Origin: Niastella soli | GTDB lineage: Bacteria; Bacteroidota; Bacteroidia; Chitinophagales; Chitinophagaceae | Direction of reading: 5' to 3' | Assembly: GCF_017742245.1 (NCBI RefSeq) | Contig: NZ_JAGHKO010000001.1 | Location: 463,061 to 527,060 of the forward strand | Length of the DNA: 64,000 nt | In this document: in pieces, positions 56,409 through 64,000 of the stretch | How positions within the stretch are numbered: position 1 is the first letter of the stretch | How the letters are laid out: the number at the start of each line of letters is the position of its first letter | Notes under the pieces: generated by a model | Databases searched by the model: none | Told to the model about the DNA's origin: nothing | Seen by the model: only the letters and a program-made list of their open reading frames with translations | Position numbers and translations under genes: made by a program

Positions 56409-57722
56409 ATGGAACTAGACAATACCACCTACAACGACCTGTCTGTATTTCAGCATGAGGAAGAATTTTCAATTTTTCACCGGCTTTGTTTTACCCGCAC
56501 CTCCCAGGGGCGCGACTGGTTGTTAAGATATTTCAGTAATCCCTTTAGTGAACTGAAACCCATTCTGGAAACCCAGCAGATCCTGCGGTCCATTATCACC
56601 CATATGGACGCATGGCCTACTGAGATCAGCAATGGTACCCTGATGGTGATTGAAAGGTTCTATGAGAGTGCTATAGACTCCATTCCCAATGATAACCTAA
56701 TACAGGCGTTCACCTATAAGATCTTAAACAGCGCCGATTATTCGCTGGTACGTTATTCCCTGACGCATTTCTCCGATTTCTTAAAGGGTATGCACCAGCT
56801 GGTGCAGTTGCTCGATAAAGATGAGGCGCCATTAATGATCCGTTCCTTTCTGCGACGTACAGCCGATCTATTAAGAAGGGAAGAGTTGATGGAACTGCGG
56901 GACCATGAACGTGGCAAACCATTCACGATACAGCAGACCATGCATTTCGGGCGCTATGTAAGGGATCACTTCAAATCCCAGGCGCATGAACTTATTGCTA
57001 TTTACAGCCGCATTGACGCCTGGTATTCCATGGCAGTAGCTACCCAAAAAATGAACCTGGTCTTCCCTGAGTTCTTTGACAGCGAGATCCCCCATGTTGA
57101 AGCATCGCAACTGTACCATATTCTGTTGCCTACCCCCACTCCGTATGATGTTCGGTTAAGTCCTGATAATAATTTCCTGTTCCTCACCGGGGCTAATATG
57201 GCGGGTAAAAGCACCTTTATTAAAGCGGTGGGCAGTACCGTATTTCTGGCTCACCTGGGTATGGGTGTACCGGCACAGTCTATGCGATTGACCCTGTTTC
57301 ATGGGTTGTTGAGCAACATCAACGTAGTTGACAACATCATAAAAGGAGAAAGCTATTTCTTCAATGAAGTACAACGCATAAAAAACACCATCACAAAGAT
57401 CAATGATGGTCGCAAATGGCTGGTACTGATAGATGAATTGTTCAAAGGCACCAATGTACAAGATGCCATGAAATGCTCATCGGTAGTAATAGAGGGATTG
57501 ATAAAAATTAAAAGCTCCCTCTTCATATTATCCACACACCTGTATGAAATAGGAGATGAGCTGAAGAAACACCCCAACATCTCTTTCCGCTTTTTTGAAA
57601 CATCGGTGAAAGATGATCAACTGGAGTTCAGTTATCAATTACGGGAAGGCATCAGTAATGACAGATTGGGTTATCTTATTCTAAAAAGGGAAAAGGTGGT
57701 AGATATGCTGGAGAAGTTGTAA
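56409..57722 (+). CDS. MutS-like ATPase without mismatch-recognition domain
   Basis: A protein of 437 residues made of a MutS core/lever-like region (about 10-230) and a C-terminal ABC-type ATPase. Walker A GANMAGKSTFIKAVG begins at about 261; later motifs are GESYFFNEVQRIK (signature), WLVLIDELFKGT (Walker B) and LSTHLYEIG. The N-terminal mismatch-binding and connector domains are missing. It probably acts on branched or other DNA structures (inference). Shine-Dalgarno AAAGGAG stands 7 bp before ATG, unusual here. Possibly in one unit with pyrC. Confidence 0.88.
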   Translation: MELDNTTYNDLSVFQHEEEFSIFHRLCFTRTSQGRDWLLRYFSNPFSELKPILETQQILRSIITHMDAWPTEISNGTLMVIERFYESAIDSIPNDNLIQAFTYKILNSADYSLVRYSLTHFSDFLKGMHQLVQLLDKDEAPLMIRSFLRRTADLLRREELMELRDHERGKPFTIQQTMHFGRYVRDHFKSQAHELIAIYSRIDAWYSMAVATQKMNLVFPEFFDSEIPHVEASQLYHILLPTPTPYDVRLSPDNNFLFLTGANMAGKSTFIKAVGSTVFLAHLGMGVPAQSMRLTLFHGLLSNINVVDNIIKGESYFFNEVQRIKNTITKINDGRKWLVLIDELFKGTNVQDAMKCSSVVIEGLIKIKSSLFILSTHLYEIGDELKKHPNISFRFFETSVKDDQLEFSYQLREGISNDRLGYLILKREKVVDMLEKL

Positions 57723-57812
57723 GAAGCCATACGACCATTAGAATAAAAGCAAAATAATTTTATGCTGCATATAAGGCATTTACTATAATTTCATTGCAGT
57801 AAACTGCACTGC

Positions 57813-59396
57813 ATGAATAAAGTATTGCTCCTCATAGCCAGCACCTGGCTTGCCCTGGCAGCTAATGCCCAGCGTCCAGGCGCCGTTATAGACATACAAC
57901 ACTACACCTTTTCCATTGCACTAAGCGATACCAGCGACCTGATAAAAGGAAATGCGGCCATAGAGCTATTGTTCATAAAAGATACACAGGCAATCACCCT
58001 GGACCTCATTTCCCAAAGCAACCACAAAGGCCAAACGGTTTTACAGGTTACAGAAAATGGAAAACAAGTCGCTTTCACGCATACCAATAACCAGCTTACC
58101 TTACATTTTGCCATTCCGGTAAAAACGGGGGAACGCAGAAAAATTGAGATCATTTATGAAGGCATTCCAGCCGATGGTTTGGTGATCACCAAAAACAAAT
58201 ACGGTCACCGGGTCTTCTTTGCCGATAACTGGCCAAACCGTGCTCGCAACTGGTTTCCTTGCGTTGACCATCCATCCGATAAAGCCTCCCTTGATTTTAT
58301 TGTAACCGCCCCGGCCCATTACCAGGTGATCGCAAATGGAGTAAAAACTGAAGACACCACCTATAACCAGCTACGGCGTACCCACTATACCGAAACCACA
58401 CCCCTATCTACCAAAATTATGGTGATTGGCGTAGCCGAATTTGCCATACAGCAATCAGGAACTGTGAACAATATCCCGGTGTCGAGCTGGGTATATCCTG
58501 AAGAAAAAGACAAAGGCTTTTATGACTATGCCCTGGCCGTAGAGATCCTGCCCTACTTTATAAAAAATGTAGGTCCCTATGCCTTTAAAAAGCTGGCCAA
58601 TGTAGAATCTACTACCATCTTTGGCGGTATGGAAAACGCCAGCGCCATTTTTTATTCCGACGATGCATCCATTACCGGTACCCGGAAAAGTGAATCTTTA
58701 CTTACCCATGAAATAGCTCACCAATGGTTTGGCGATATGGCTACAGAAGCCGACTGGAGCCACTTGTGGTTAAGTGAAGGTTTTGCCACTTACATGACCG
58801 TTCTGTTCTTCGAACATAAATATGGCAGCGACACTGCAAAAAAAATGCTGACAAAAGACCGGGAAAAGGTAATTGAATTCACCAAAAAGAAAATGCGCCC
58901 CGTGGTAGACTCCTCTGTTACCAATTATATGGAATTGCTAAATGCCAACTCATATCAAAAAGGCGGCTGGGTATTACATATGTTACGCCGCCAGTTGGGT
59001 GATACACTTTTCTGGAAAGGCATTCAAACCTACTATAGCCGATATAGTGGTAAAAATGCTGTAACCGGCGATCTGTGTAAAGTAATGGAGGAGGTATCGG
59101 GTAAAAGCCTGCAACCATTCTTTCAACAATGGTTATTCAGGGCCGGTCATCCCAAACTTGATATAACCTGGAAGTACAATGGTGCAAAAAATGAGGTAAA
59201 CATTACTGTTATACAACAACAGAATGATCCGTATCAATTTCCGCTAGAACTGCAAATTGGAAATGAAACAAAACAGGTAGCTATCAACTCCCGTGAAACC
59301 AGTCTCGCTATTCCCGTAAAAACAAAACCAGCCACCATTATTGCCGACCCCAACGTAAATCTGTTGTTTGAAGGCAGTATAAAAGAAGTTAAATAG
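57813..59396 (+). CDS. M1 family metallo-aminopeptidase
   Basis: A secreted zinc aminopeptidase of 527 residues. A signal peptide ends near ANAQ (about 20). The N-terminal beta domain precedes the catalytic domain. The substrate-binding motif is GGMENAS (271-277), the metal site HEIAH (299-303) plus E322 in LSEGFATY, and a Tyr in NSYQKGGW follows. It lacks the long C-terminal helical domain of eukaryotic members. A TGCAGT/ACTGCA hairpin lies directly before the ATG. It removes N-terminal residues from peptides in the periplasm. Confidence 0.93.
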   Translation: MNKVLLLIASTWLALAANAQRPGAVIDIQHYTFSIALSDTSDLIKGNAAIELLFIKDTQAITLDLISQSNHKGQTVLQVTENGKQVAFTHTNNQLTLHFAIPVKTGERRKIEIIYEGIPADGLVITKNKYGHRVFFADNWPNRARNWFPCVDHPSDKASLDFIVTAPAHYQVIANGVKTEDTTYNQLRRTHYTETTPLSTKIMVIGVAEFAIQQSGTVNNIPVSSWVYPEEKDKGFYDYALAVEILPYFIKNVGPYAFKKLANVESTTIFGGMENASAIFYSDDASITGTRKSESLLTHEIAHQWFGDMATEADWSHLWLSEGFATYMTVLFFEHKYGSDTAKKMLTKDREKVIEFTKKKMRPVVDSSVTNYMELLNANSYQKGGWVLHMLRRQLGDTLFWKGIQTYYSRYSGKNAVTGDLCKVMEEVSGKSLQPFFQQWLFRAGHPKLDITWKYNGAKNEVNITVIQQQNDPYQFPLELQIGNETKQVAINSRETSLAIPVKTKPATIIADPNVNLLFEGSIKEVK

Positions 59397-59483
59397 CCAC
59401 CCATATACATTAGATCAAACAAATAAAGATTTTTTCTTATCTTTCCATACCGTGTATGCGCGGGATAACCATAAACTTTATTC

Positions 59484-61028
59484 ATGCTTGTCAAAACGTA
59501 TGGAAGCGCCGTATATGGCGTGGAAGCTATTACCATTACAGTAGAAGTAAATGTAATGCCGGGCAACATTCATTACTATATAGTAGGGCTGCCCGATAAT
59601 GCAGTAAAAGAAAGCCTACAACGGGTAGAAAGCGCTATCAAGACCATTGGCTACCAAATGCCACGCACCAAACTGGTCATTAACCTGGCGCCAGCCGATA
59701 TAAAGAAAAGTGGTTCCTCCTTCGATCTGGCGATAGCCATAGGCATACTCGCCGCTAATAATCAACTCAACGATCCGGGCAGGTTAAAAGATTATGTGAT
59801 CATGGGCGAACTCAATCTCGATGGCACGGTTCACCCCATAAAAGGCGCCTTGCCCATTGCCATAACAGCCCGAAAGGAAGGCTTTAAAGGATTGATAGTC
59901 CCCAGGCAAAATTGCCGGGAAGCAGGTATGGTGAATTCCTTACCGGTATATGGCATCGGGCACCTGACGGAGTTGATCCAATTCATGAATGATGAGTTGA
60001 GTATACAACCCGTTGAAATTAATACCAGGGAAGAATTCTTAGATGCCCAGGAAGACTTTGAATTTGATTTCAGCGAAGTAAAAGGACAGGAAAACATTAA
60101 GCGGGCACTCGAAATTGCAGCCGCCGGTGGCCACAATGCCATACTTATAGGTCCACCCGGCGCCGGTAAAACCATGCTGGCTAAACGCCTTTCCACCATT
60201 CTACCTCCGCTGTCTTTAAAAGAAGCACTGGAAACAACCAAAATACATTCAGTAGCCGGCAAATTACCTGCCCATGCAACACTGATCGCCAAAAGACCAT
60301 TTCGTTCGCCCCATCATACTGTCAGCAATGTAGCCCTGGTGGGCGGCGGCAGTATACCGCAACCCGGCGAAATTTCGCTGGCGCATAATGGCGTGCTGTT
60401 CCTCGATGAGTTACCCGAATTCAAACGCAGTGTACTGGAAGTGATGCGGCAGCCCATGGAAGAACGGCGGGTAAGTATCAGCCGAGCAAGAGTAGCCATC
60501 GACTTTCCCGCCAGTTTTATGTTGATATCGGCTATGAACCCCTGCCCCTGCGGCTTTTATAACCATCCCGAAAAAGAATGTACCTGCGCGCCAGGCCTCG
60601 TTCATAAATACCTGAATAGGATCTCGGGGCCCCTGCTCGATCGAATAGATCTGCATGTGGAAGTAACACCTGTACCGTTCAACGATCTTACCGGGCATCG
60701 AATTGCGGAAACCTCATCTACCATACGGGCCAGGGTGATGGACGCCCGGGCCATTCAAACGGAGCGATTTAAAAATAACAACGGAATATATTGCAATGCC
60801 CAAATAAACAGTAAGCTTTTAATTGAAGTATGCATGCTAGACACGGCGGCACTAACCCTGTTAAAAACAGCCATGAACAAACTGAATTTATCGGCGCGGG
60901 CTTATGATCGTATTTTAAAAGTAAGCCGTACAATTGCCGACCTGGCGGCCAGTGAAACCATTTTAACAGAGCATGTGGCGGAAGCTATAACCTACAGGAA
61001 TCTCGATAGAGAAAGTTGGGGAGGGTAA
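59484..61028 (+). CDS. comM: YifB/ComM family Mg-chelatase-like AAA+ ATPase
   Basis: A protein of 514 residues. The N-terminal Lon-protease-like ChlI domain (about 10-130) is followed by an AAA+ ATPase with Walker A GPPGAGKT (about 223-230), LFLDELPEF and a C-terminal lid. A Cys-rich loop (MNPCPCGFYNHPEKECTC) is typical of YifB. In Vibrio and Haemophilus, ComM is a helicase that aids branch migration during natural transformation; the role here is likely DNA processing. It converges on the sugar-transferase gene. Confidence 0.92.
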   Translation: MLVKTYGSAVYGVEAITITVEVNVMPGNIHYYIVGLPDNAVKESLQRVESAIKTIGYQMPRTKLVINLAPADIKKSGSSFDLAIAIGILAANNQLNDPGRLKDYVIMGELNLDGTVHPIKGALPIAITARKEGFKGLIVPRQNCREAGMVNSLPVYGIGHLTELIQFMNDELSIQPVEINTREEFLDAQEDFEFDFSEVKGQENIKRALEIAAAGGHNAILIGPPGAGKTMLAKRLSTILPPLSLKEALETTKIHSVAGKLPAHATLIAKRPFRSPHHTVSNVALVGGGSIPQPGEISLAHNGVLFLDELPEFKRSVLEVMRQPMEERRVSISRARVAIDFPASFMLISAMNPCPCGFYNHPEKECTCAPGLVHKYLNRISGPLLDRIDLHVEVTPVPFNDLTGHRIAETSSTIRARVMDARAIQTERFKNNNGIYCNAQINSKLLIEVCMLDTAALTLLKTAMNKLNLSARAYDRILKVSRTIADLAASETILTEHVAEAITYRNLDRESWGG

Positions 61029-61090
61029 ACGGCAAGAAACAAGCTACGGCAAATGAAAAAAATTGGCAAGCAAACGTTAGGTTCGTTGAA

Positions 61091-61849
61091 CTAGTTCTGG
61101 ATCGTTTTCAGCGACGGTGCATTCCACTCTTCGGTAGACACACTGTTCTCGCTTTTATTTTTAAAGATCCGTGCAAAAACTTCACCGAGGATCTGAGCAA
61201 TAGTTTTACGTACAATACGCACATCTAACCAGAAGTTTGCATTGCGAACATAAAATGCATCAAATTGGTAACGATGAAAAATGCTTTCAAAATCCTTGGT
61301 AGGACCGCGATAGCCTTTTATCTGGGCCAAACCGGTAATACCAGGTTTTACCAGGTTTCTGAATTTATAACCACTAACAGCATTGGCGAATTTGTTGCAG
61401 TCAGCATTCATGTGTGGACGAGGGCCCACAATACTCATCTGACCCAGTAATACGTTGAAAAACTGCGGAAATTCATCTAAACCAGTAACACGCAAAAATC
61501 TACCGATCCGGGTGATCCGGGGATCATCCTCACTGGCCTGACGAATATCAGCCTCCCTATTAGTGTACATGGTACGCAACTTATAGCACCAAAATACACG
61601 TCCCAGAAAACCCACGCGCTTTTGTTTAAAAAGCACCGGACCTCTTGAATCGAGTTTTATCAGTACCATTAGGATAGGCAATAACCATGATAGAACCAAG
61701 ATTATGATCATCATGGATGTCACTATGTCAAACACACGTTTGGCAACGAAATATCCATGCTTGCGTTCCAAATACAGCCTGAGTGATGGCGACTGTTCAG
61801 TAAAAAACTTAACGCGCTTATAAACTAAATTTTCGGGTTGCTCGATCAT
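61091..61849 (-). CDS. Undecaprenyl-phosphate sugar-1-phosphate transferase
   Basis: A membrane-bound initiating transferase for exopolysaccharide or capsule (PssY/WcaJ C-terminal type), 252 residues. An N-terminal amphipathic stretch (about 1-30) is followed by a hydrophobic membrane segment (about 40-62). The motifs GPVLFKQKRVGFLGRVF, YKLRTM (89-94), TGLDEFPQFFNV and MSIVGPRP (138-145) are intact, in contrast to the divergent copy at 11.2 kb. ATG at MIEQPEN is preferred to an upstream TTG. It diverges from two glycosyltransferase genes. Confidence 0.92.
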   Translation of the reverse strand: MIEQPENLVYKRVKFFTEQSPSLRLYLERKHGYFVAKRVFDIVTSMMIIILVLSWLLPILMVLIKLDSRGPVLFKQKRVGFLGRVFWCYKLRTMYTNREADIRQASEDDPRITRIGRFLRVTGLDEFPQFFNVLLGQMSIVGPRPHMNADCNKFANAVSGYKFRNLVKPGITGLAQIKGYRGPTKDFESIFHRYQFDAFYVRNANFWLDVRIVRKTIAQILGEVFARIFKNKSENSVSTEEWNAPSLKTIQN

Positions 61850-62311
61850 AGCACAGGTATTTGGGTTCTTCAAGGATTCTGTTAACGAATTTAATGCCGT
61901 ATTAGTACTTAATTAACGCTTTAACTACTTTTTTAACATCAAAAACGCCAGAATCACTTAAACTCCTAAATATTAAATGTTAAAACAAAATATTAAAAAT
62001 CTATAAAATCCAACTCTTGACAATGCAAACTTAAGAAAGGTTGCACCAAAAAAGGTTTAAAATAATTTTCCTATTTTATTTCATATCAATCCATTTCACG
62101 AATAATCCCAAAATCTGCACACTTATTGCCAAATCTGCGCACTTATTGGTTAAAACAGTCTTTTATTGTGTTTTACACTTTCTTTAAAGCAACGATTTTA
62201 GGCATTTTTACACTCTTTTAGCAGCCAAATGTTTAAAAATGCGATTACATTTGCAGAATTAATTAAAAACCACTGTCAGTGAAGGTTTGATTTCGTATAA
62301 CCCTTTATTAG
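61850..62311. other. Divergent intergenic region with an 18-bp direct repeat
   Basis: No gene is seen. AAATCTGCACACTTATTG (62110-62127 approx.) is repeated with one change (AAATCTGCGCACTTATTG) about 20 bp further on, giving two helical turns of spacing. AT-rich sequence fills the remainder. Confidence 0.6.
62246..62253 (+). promoter_or_regulatory. Probable -7 box of the glycosyltransferase genes
   Basis: TACATTTG matches TAnnTTTG 59 bp before the GT2 start. No clear -33 element is seen. Confidence 0.45.
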
Positions 62312-63136
62312 ATGAAGAAATCTTATCTCCAAAAAATTGATTTTTACCTGTTAATACCCTTTTACAATAACCTACCGGGGCTGCTTCACTCATTACAAAG
62401 TGTACAATATGACACAGATAAATATGCAGTGGTAATTGTTGATGACGGTAGTGTACAGCCTGTGACGCTGGATGACCTGTACAAACACATTTCACGGGAT
62501 ATTTCTATTGAAATTATACAATTACCTTGTAATAAAGGGATTACAATTGCATTGAACACGGGGCTTCAATGGATCAGGCAGCAAAACGACGCCCTTTTTG
62601 TTGCCCGGCTCGATTGTGGGGATACCTGTTCACCAGAAAGATTTTACCACCAGGTAACTTTTTTGAAGGAACATCCACCAATAAACCTGGTTGGCAGTTG
62701 GTGCATATTTAAGGACCATTCCACCGATATAGCTTTCCGCTATATTACCCCAACGCGGCATAAAAAGATAAAAAGGGGTATGCATTTTCGGAATATTTTC
62801 ATCCATCCTACTGTAATGTGGCGGAGTGATGCAATGAAAGATATCCCGCAATACCCTGATACTTTTCCTGATGCAGAGGATTATGGGTTCTTTTATCAGT
62901 TAATGCAAAACGGCGAAGTGGCCATTATTCCGGAATACCTTGTGACCACAGAAATAAATCATAAAGGTATTTCGCTGAGTTCCAGAAAAAAACAGTTGAA
63001 TAGCCGAATTAAAGTGGTAAAGGAATACGGAAGAAATAGGGTTTTACGTTATTTGGGGGTTTTAAAATTAAGGTTACTCTTAATTATTCCGTACAACCTG
63101 GTGTTTGCCATGAAAAGGTTGTTGTATGGAGTTTAG
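62312..63136 (+). CDS. Family 2 glycosyltransferase
   Basis: A GT-A fold transferase of 274 residues that adds a sugar to a lipid-linked or surface glycan. It has LLIPFYNNLPGLLHSL and VIVDDGSVQP near the N-terminus (nucleotide-sugar site), ARLDCGDTCSPERF as the DxD-like metal region and a typical ILFIHPTVMWRSDAM-like acceptor block. The C-terminal basic/hydrophobic tail (about 240-274) may attach to the membrane. It precedes another glycosyltransferase gene in the same direction. Confidence 0.9.
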   Translation: MKKSYLQKIDFYLLIPFYNNLPGLLHSLQSVQYDTDKYAVVIVDDGSVQPVTLDDLYKHISRDISIEIIQLPCNKGITIALNTGLQWIRQQNDALFVARLDCGDTCSPERFYHQVTFLKEHPPINLVGSWCIFKDHSTDIAFRYITPTRHKKIKRGMHFRNIFIHPTVMWRSDAMKDIPQYPDTFPDAEDYGFFYQLMQNGEVAIIPEYLVTTEINHKGISLSSRKKQLNSRIKVVKEYGRNRVLRYLGVLKLRLLLIIPYNLVFAMKRLLYGV

Positions 63137-63230
63137 TAATCACGAATCAAATGCCATATGATAAATAGAGGAGTTATTTTATAAGAGCCTGATAACAAAT
63201 GAGTTGCTATTACCATTAAATCCATTTATT

Positions 63231-64000
63231 ATGAAAATTGTACATGTGGCGGAGGCTTTTGCGGGTGGGATTGTAATGTTTGTTAAATCCTTGGTTGAAA
63301 ATATGCCTAATGATGAGCATATTATCGTACATGGCGAAAGAGCCAATGTGACAAGATTTACTGACATAAGGAAACAGTTTGCCAGAACGAATGCCCGTTT
63401 TGTACGGTGGCGTTCTGCTCAACGGAGCATACGATTGACCAAAGATTTTGCGGCTTTTTTTGAATTATATAAGGTTTTAAAGCGACTGAAAAAGCAACAT
63501 CAGATCGATGCCGTTCATTTACACTCCTCTAAAAGTGGTTTTATTGGAAGAATGGTATGTAAGGTATTGGGAATCAATAATGTAATTTATACACCCAATG
63601 GTGCCCCGTTCCTTGTAGGCACCAATAAAATGACAAACTTTCTTTATAAACAACTTGAACGCCTGGGCAATGGCTTTGGTGGTCAGGTAGTTTGCTGTTC
63701 CCCTTCCGAACAAGAAGAATATGAAAAGGCTGGTATTCAAGCCATTACCATAAACAATGGCATTACATTCGATCGCTTCAATGGTCTGGAAATGAGGCCT
63801 TCAAGTAAAAAATTCTGCATTGTAACCAGTGGACGTATTATAAATCAAAAAAATCCAGTCCTGTTCAATAGCATTGCACAGTATTTTCAGGAATTTAAAC
63901 AGTTTGAATTCATTTGGATAGGCGACGGACCCGAAAGAGCGCTTCTTACATCTTCTAATATAACAATAACCGGTTGGATGCCTGGCGAGGAAGTAGCCCG
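63231..64000 (+). CDS. Family 4 glycosyltransferase (3' end beyond the window)
   Basis: At least 256 residues, open to the window edge, starting MKIVHVAEAFAGG. It has the GT-B fold features of GT4 enzymes: IDAVHLHSSKSGFIGR, VIYTPNGAPFLVG, VVCCSPSEQEEYEK, INNGI and the domain-junction stretch KFCIVTSGRIINQKNP followed by IWIGDGPER. The catalytic Glu region (E-x7-E) lies beyond the window. It is 94 bp downstream of the GT2 gene and is probably part of the same exopolysaccharide locus. Confidence 0.9.
   Translation, partial: MKIVHVAEAFAGGIVMFVKSLVENMPNDEHIIVHGERANVTRFTDIRKQFARTNARFVRWRSAQRSIRLTKDFAAFFELYKVLKRLKKQHQIDAVHLHSSKSGFIGRMVCKVLGINNVIYTPNGAPFLVGTNKMTNFLYKQLERLGNGFGGQVVCCSPSEQEEYEKAGIQAITINNGITFDRFNGLEMRPSSKKFCIVTSGRIINQKNPVLFNSIAQYFQEFKQFEFIWIGDGPERALLTSSNITITGWMPGEEVA

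Overview
The window reads as chromosomal DNA of a member of the Bacteroidota, most likely the Chitinophagaceae (Niastella/Chitinophaga-like). The grounds are: Bacteroidetes-type promoters (TTTG, about 19 bp, TAnnTTTG) with almost no Shine-Dalgarno sequences; porT beside ubiE; a protease with a type IX secretion sorting domain; a RemB/Wzi-like barrel; DUF5723 and TonB-like proteins; and atpDC away from the other ATP synthase genes. No rRNA, tRNA, CRISPR array, prophage or transposase was seen. Intergenic DNA is unusually rich in 7-bp tandem arrays and short GC-rich palindromes.

Layout. 1-4.6 kb: a heptamer array, grpE-dnaJ, a secreted VWA-domain protein and hpt. 4.6-10.3 kb: a LysM glucosaminidase and an O-methyltransferase (one minus-strand unit with hpt), a Na+/solute symporter, a LOG-family hydrolase and a small beta-barrel. 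10.7-12.3 kb: a stand-alone receiver followed by a pseudo-receiver fused to a divergent sugar transferase. 12.5-17.1 kb: atpDC, a GNAT-like protein and a nucleoside-sugar-epimerase-like protein. 17.6-24.3 kb: an RND/adaptor/TolC efflux system with its TetR regulator and two matching operators. 24.3-28.7 kb: a repeat-rich gap, dnaX and the pyruvate dehydrogenase E2. 28.7-34.9 kb: two lipoproteins, a phosphoesterase/beta-propeller fusion and an NfeD-flotillin pair. 35.0-40.3 kb: a tight UbiA / type III PKS / methyltransferase / FAD-oxidoreductase / DUF5723 operon. 40.5-50.1 kb: a TonB-like protein, a GbsR regulator, a DUF393 membrane protein, an SDR epimerase, a secreted metalloprotease, YkuK, EngB, UbiE, PorT and a broken lipoprotein gene. 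50.2-64 kb: a TPR histidine kinase/LytTR regulator pair, a RemB-like barrel, pyrC, a MutS-like ATPase, an M1 aminopeptidase, YifB, and the edge of an exopolysaccharide locus (sugar transferase, GT2, and a GT4 cut by the window end).

Most notable points. (1) dnaX has nine consecutive A's at the end of domain III, with stops in both alternative frames within three codons; this is the arrangement that yields a gamma-like short subunit in Thermus. (2) The same dnaX carries an in-frame copy of a GC-rich palindrome that also occurs between genes. (3) The type III PKS operon resembles srsABC plus a UbiA prenyltransferase. (4) The receiver/sugar-transferase pair has a Glu where the phospho-Asp should be and altered catalytic motifs. 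(5) The TetR operators are identical over 14 bp.
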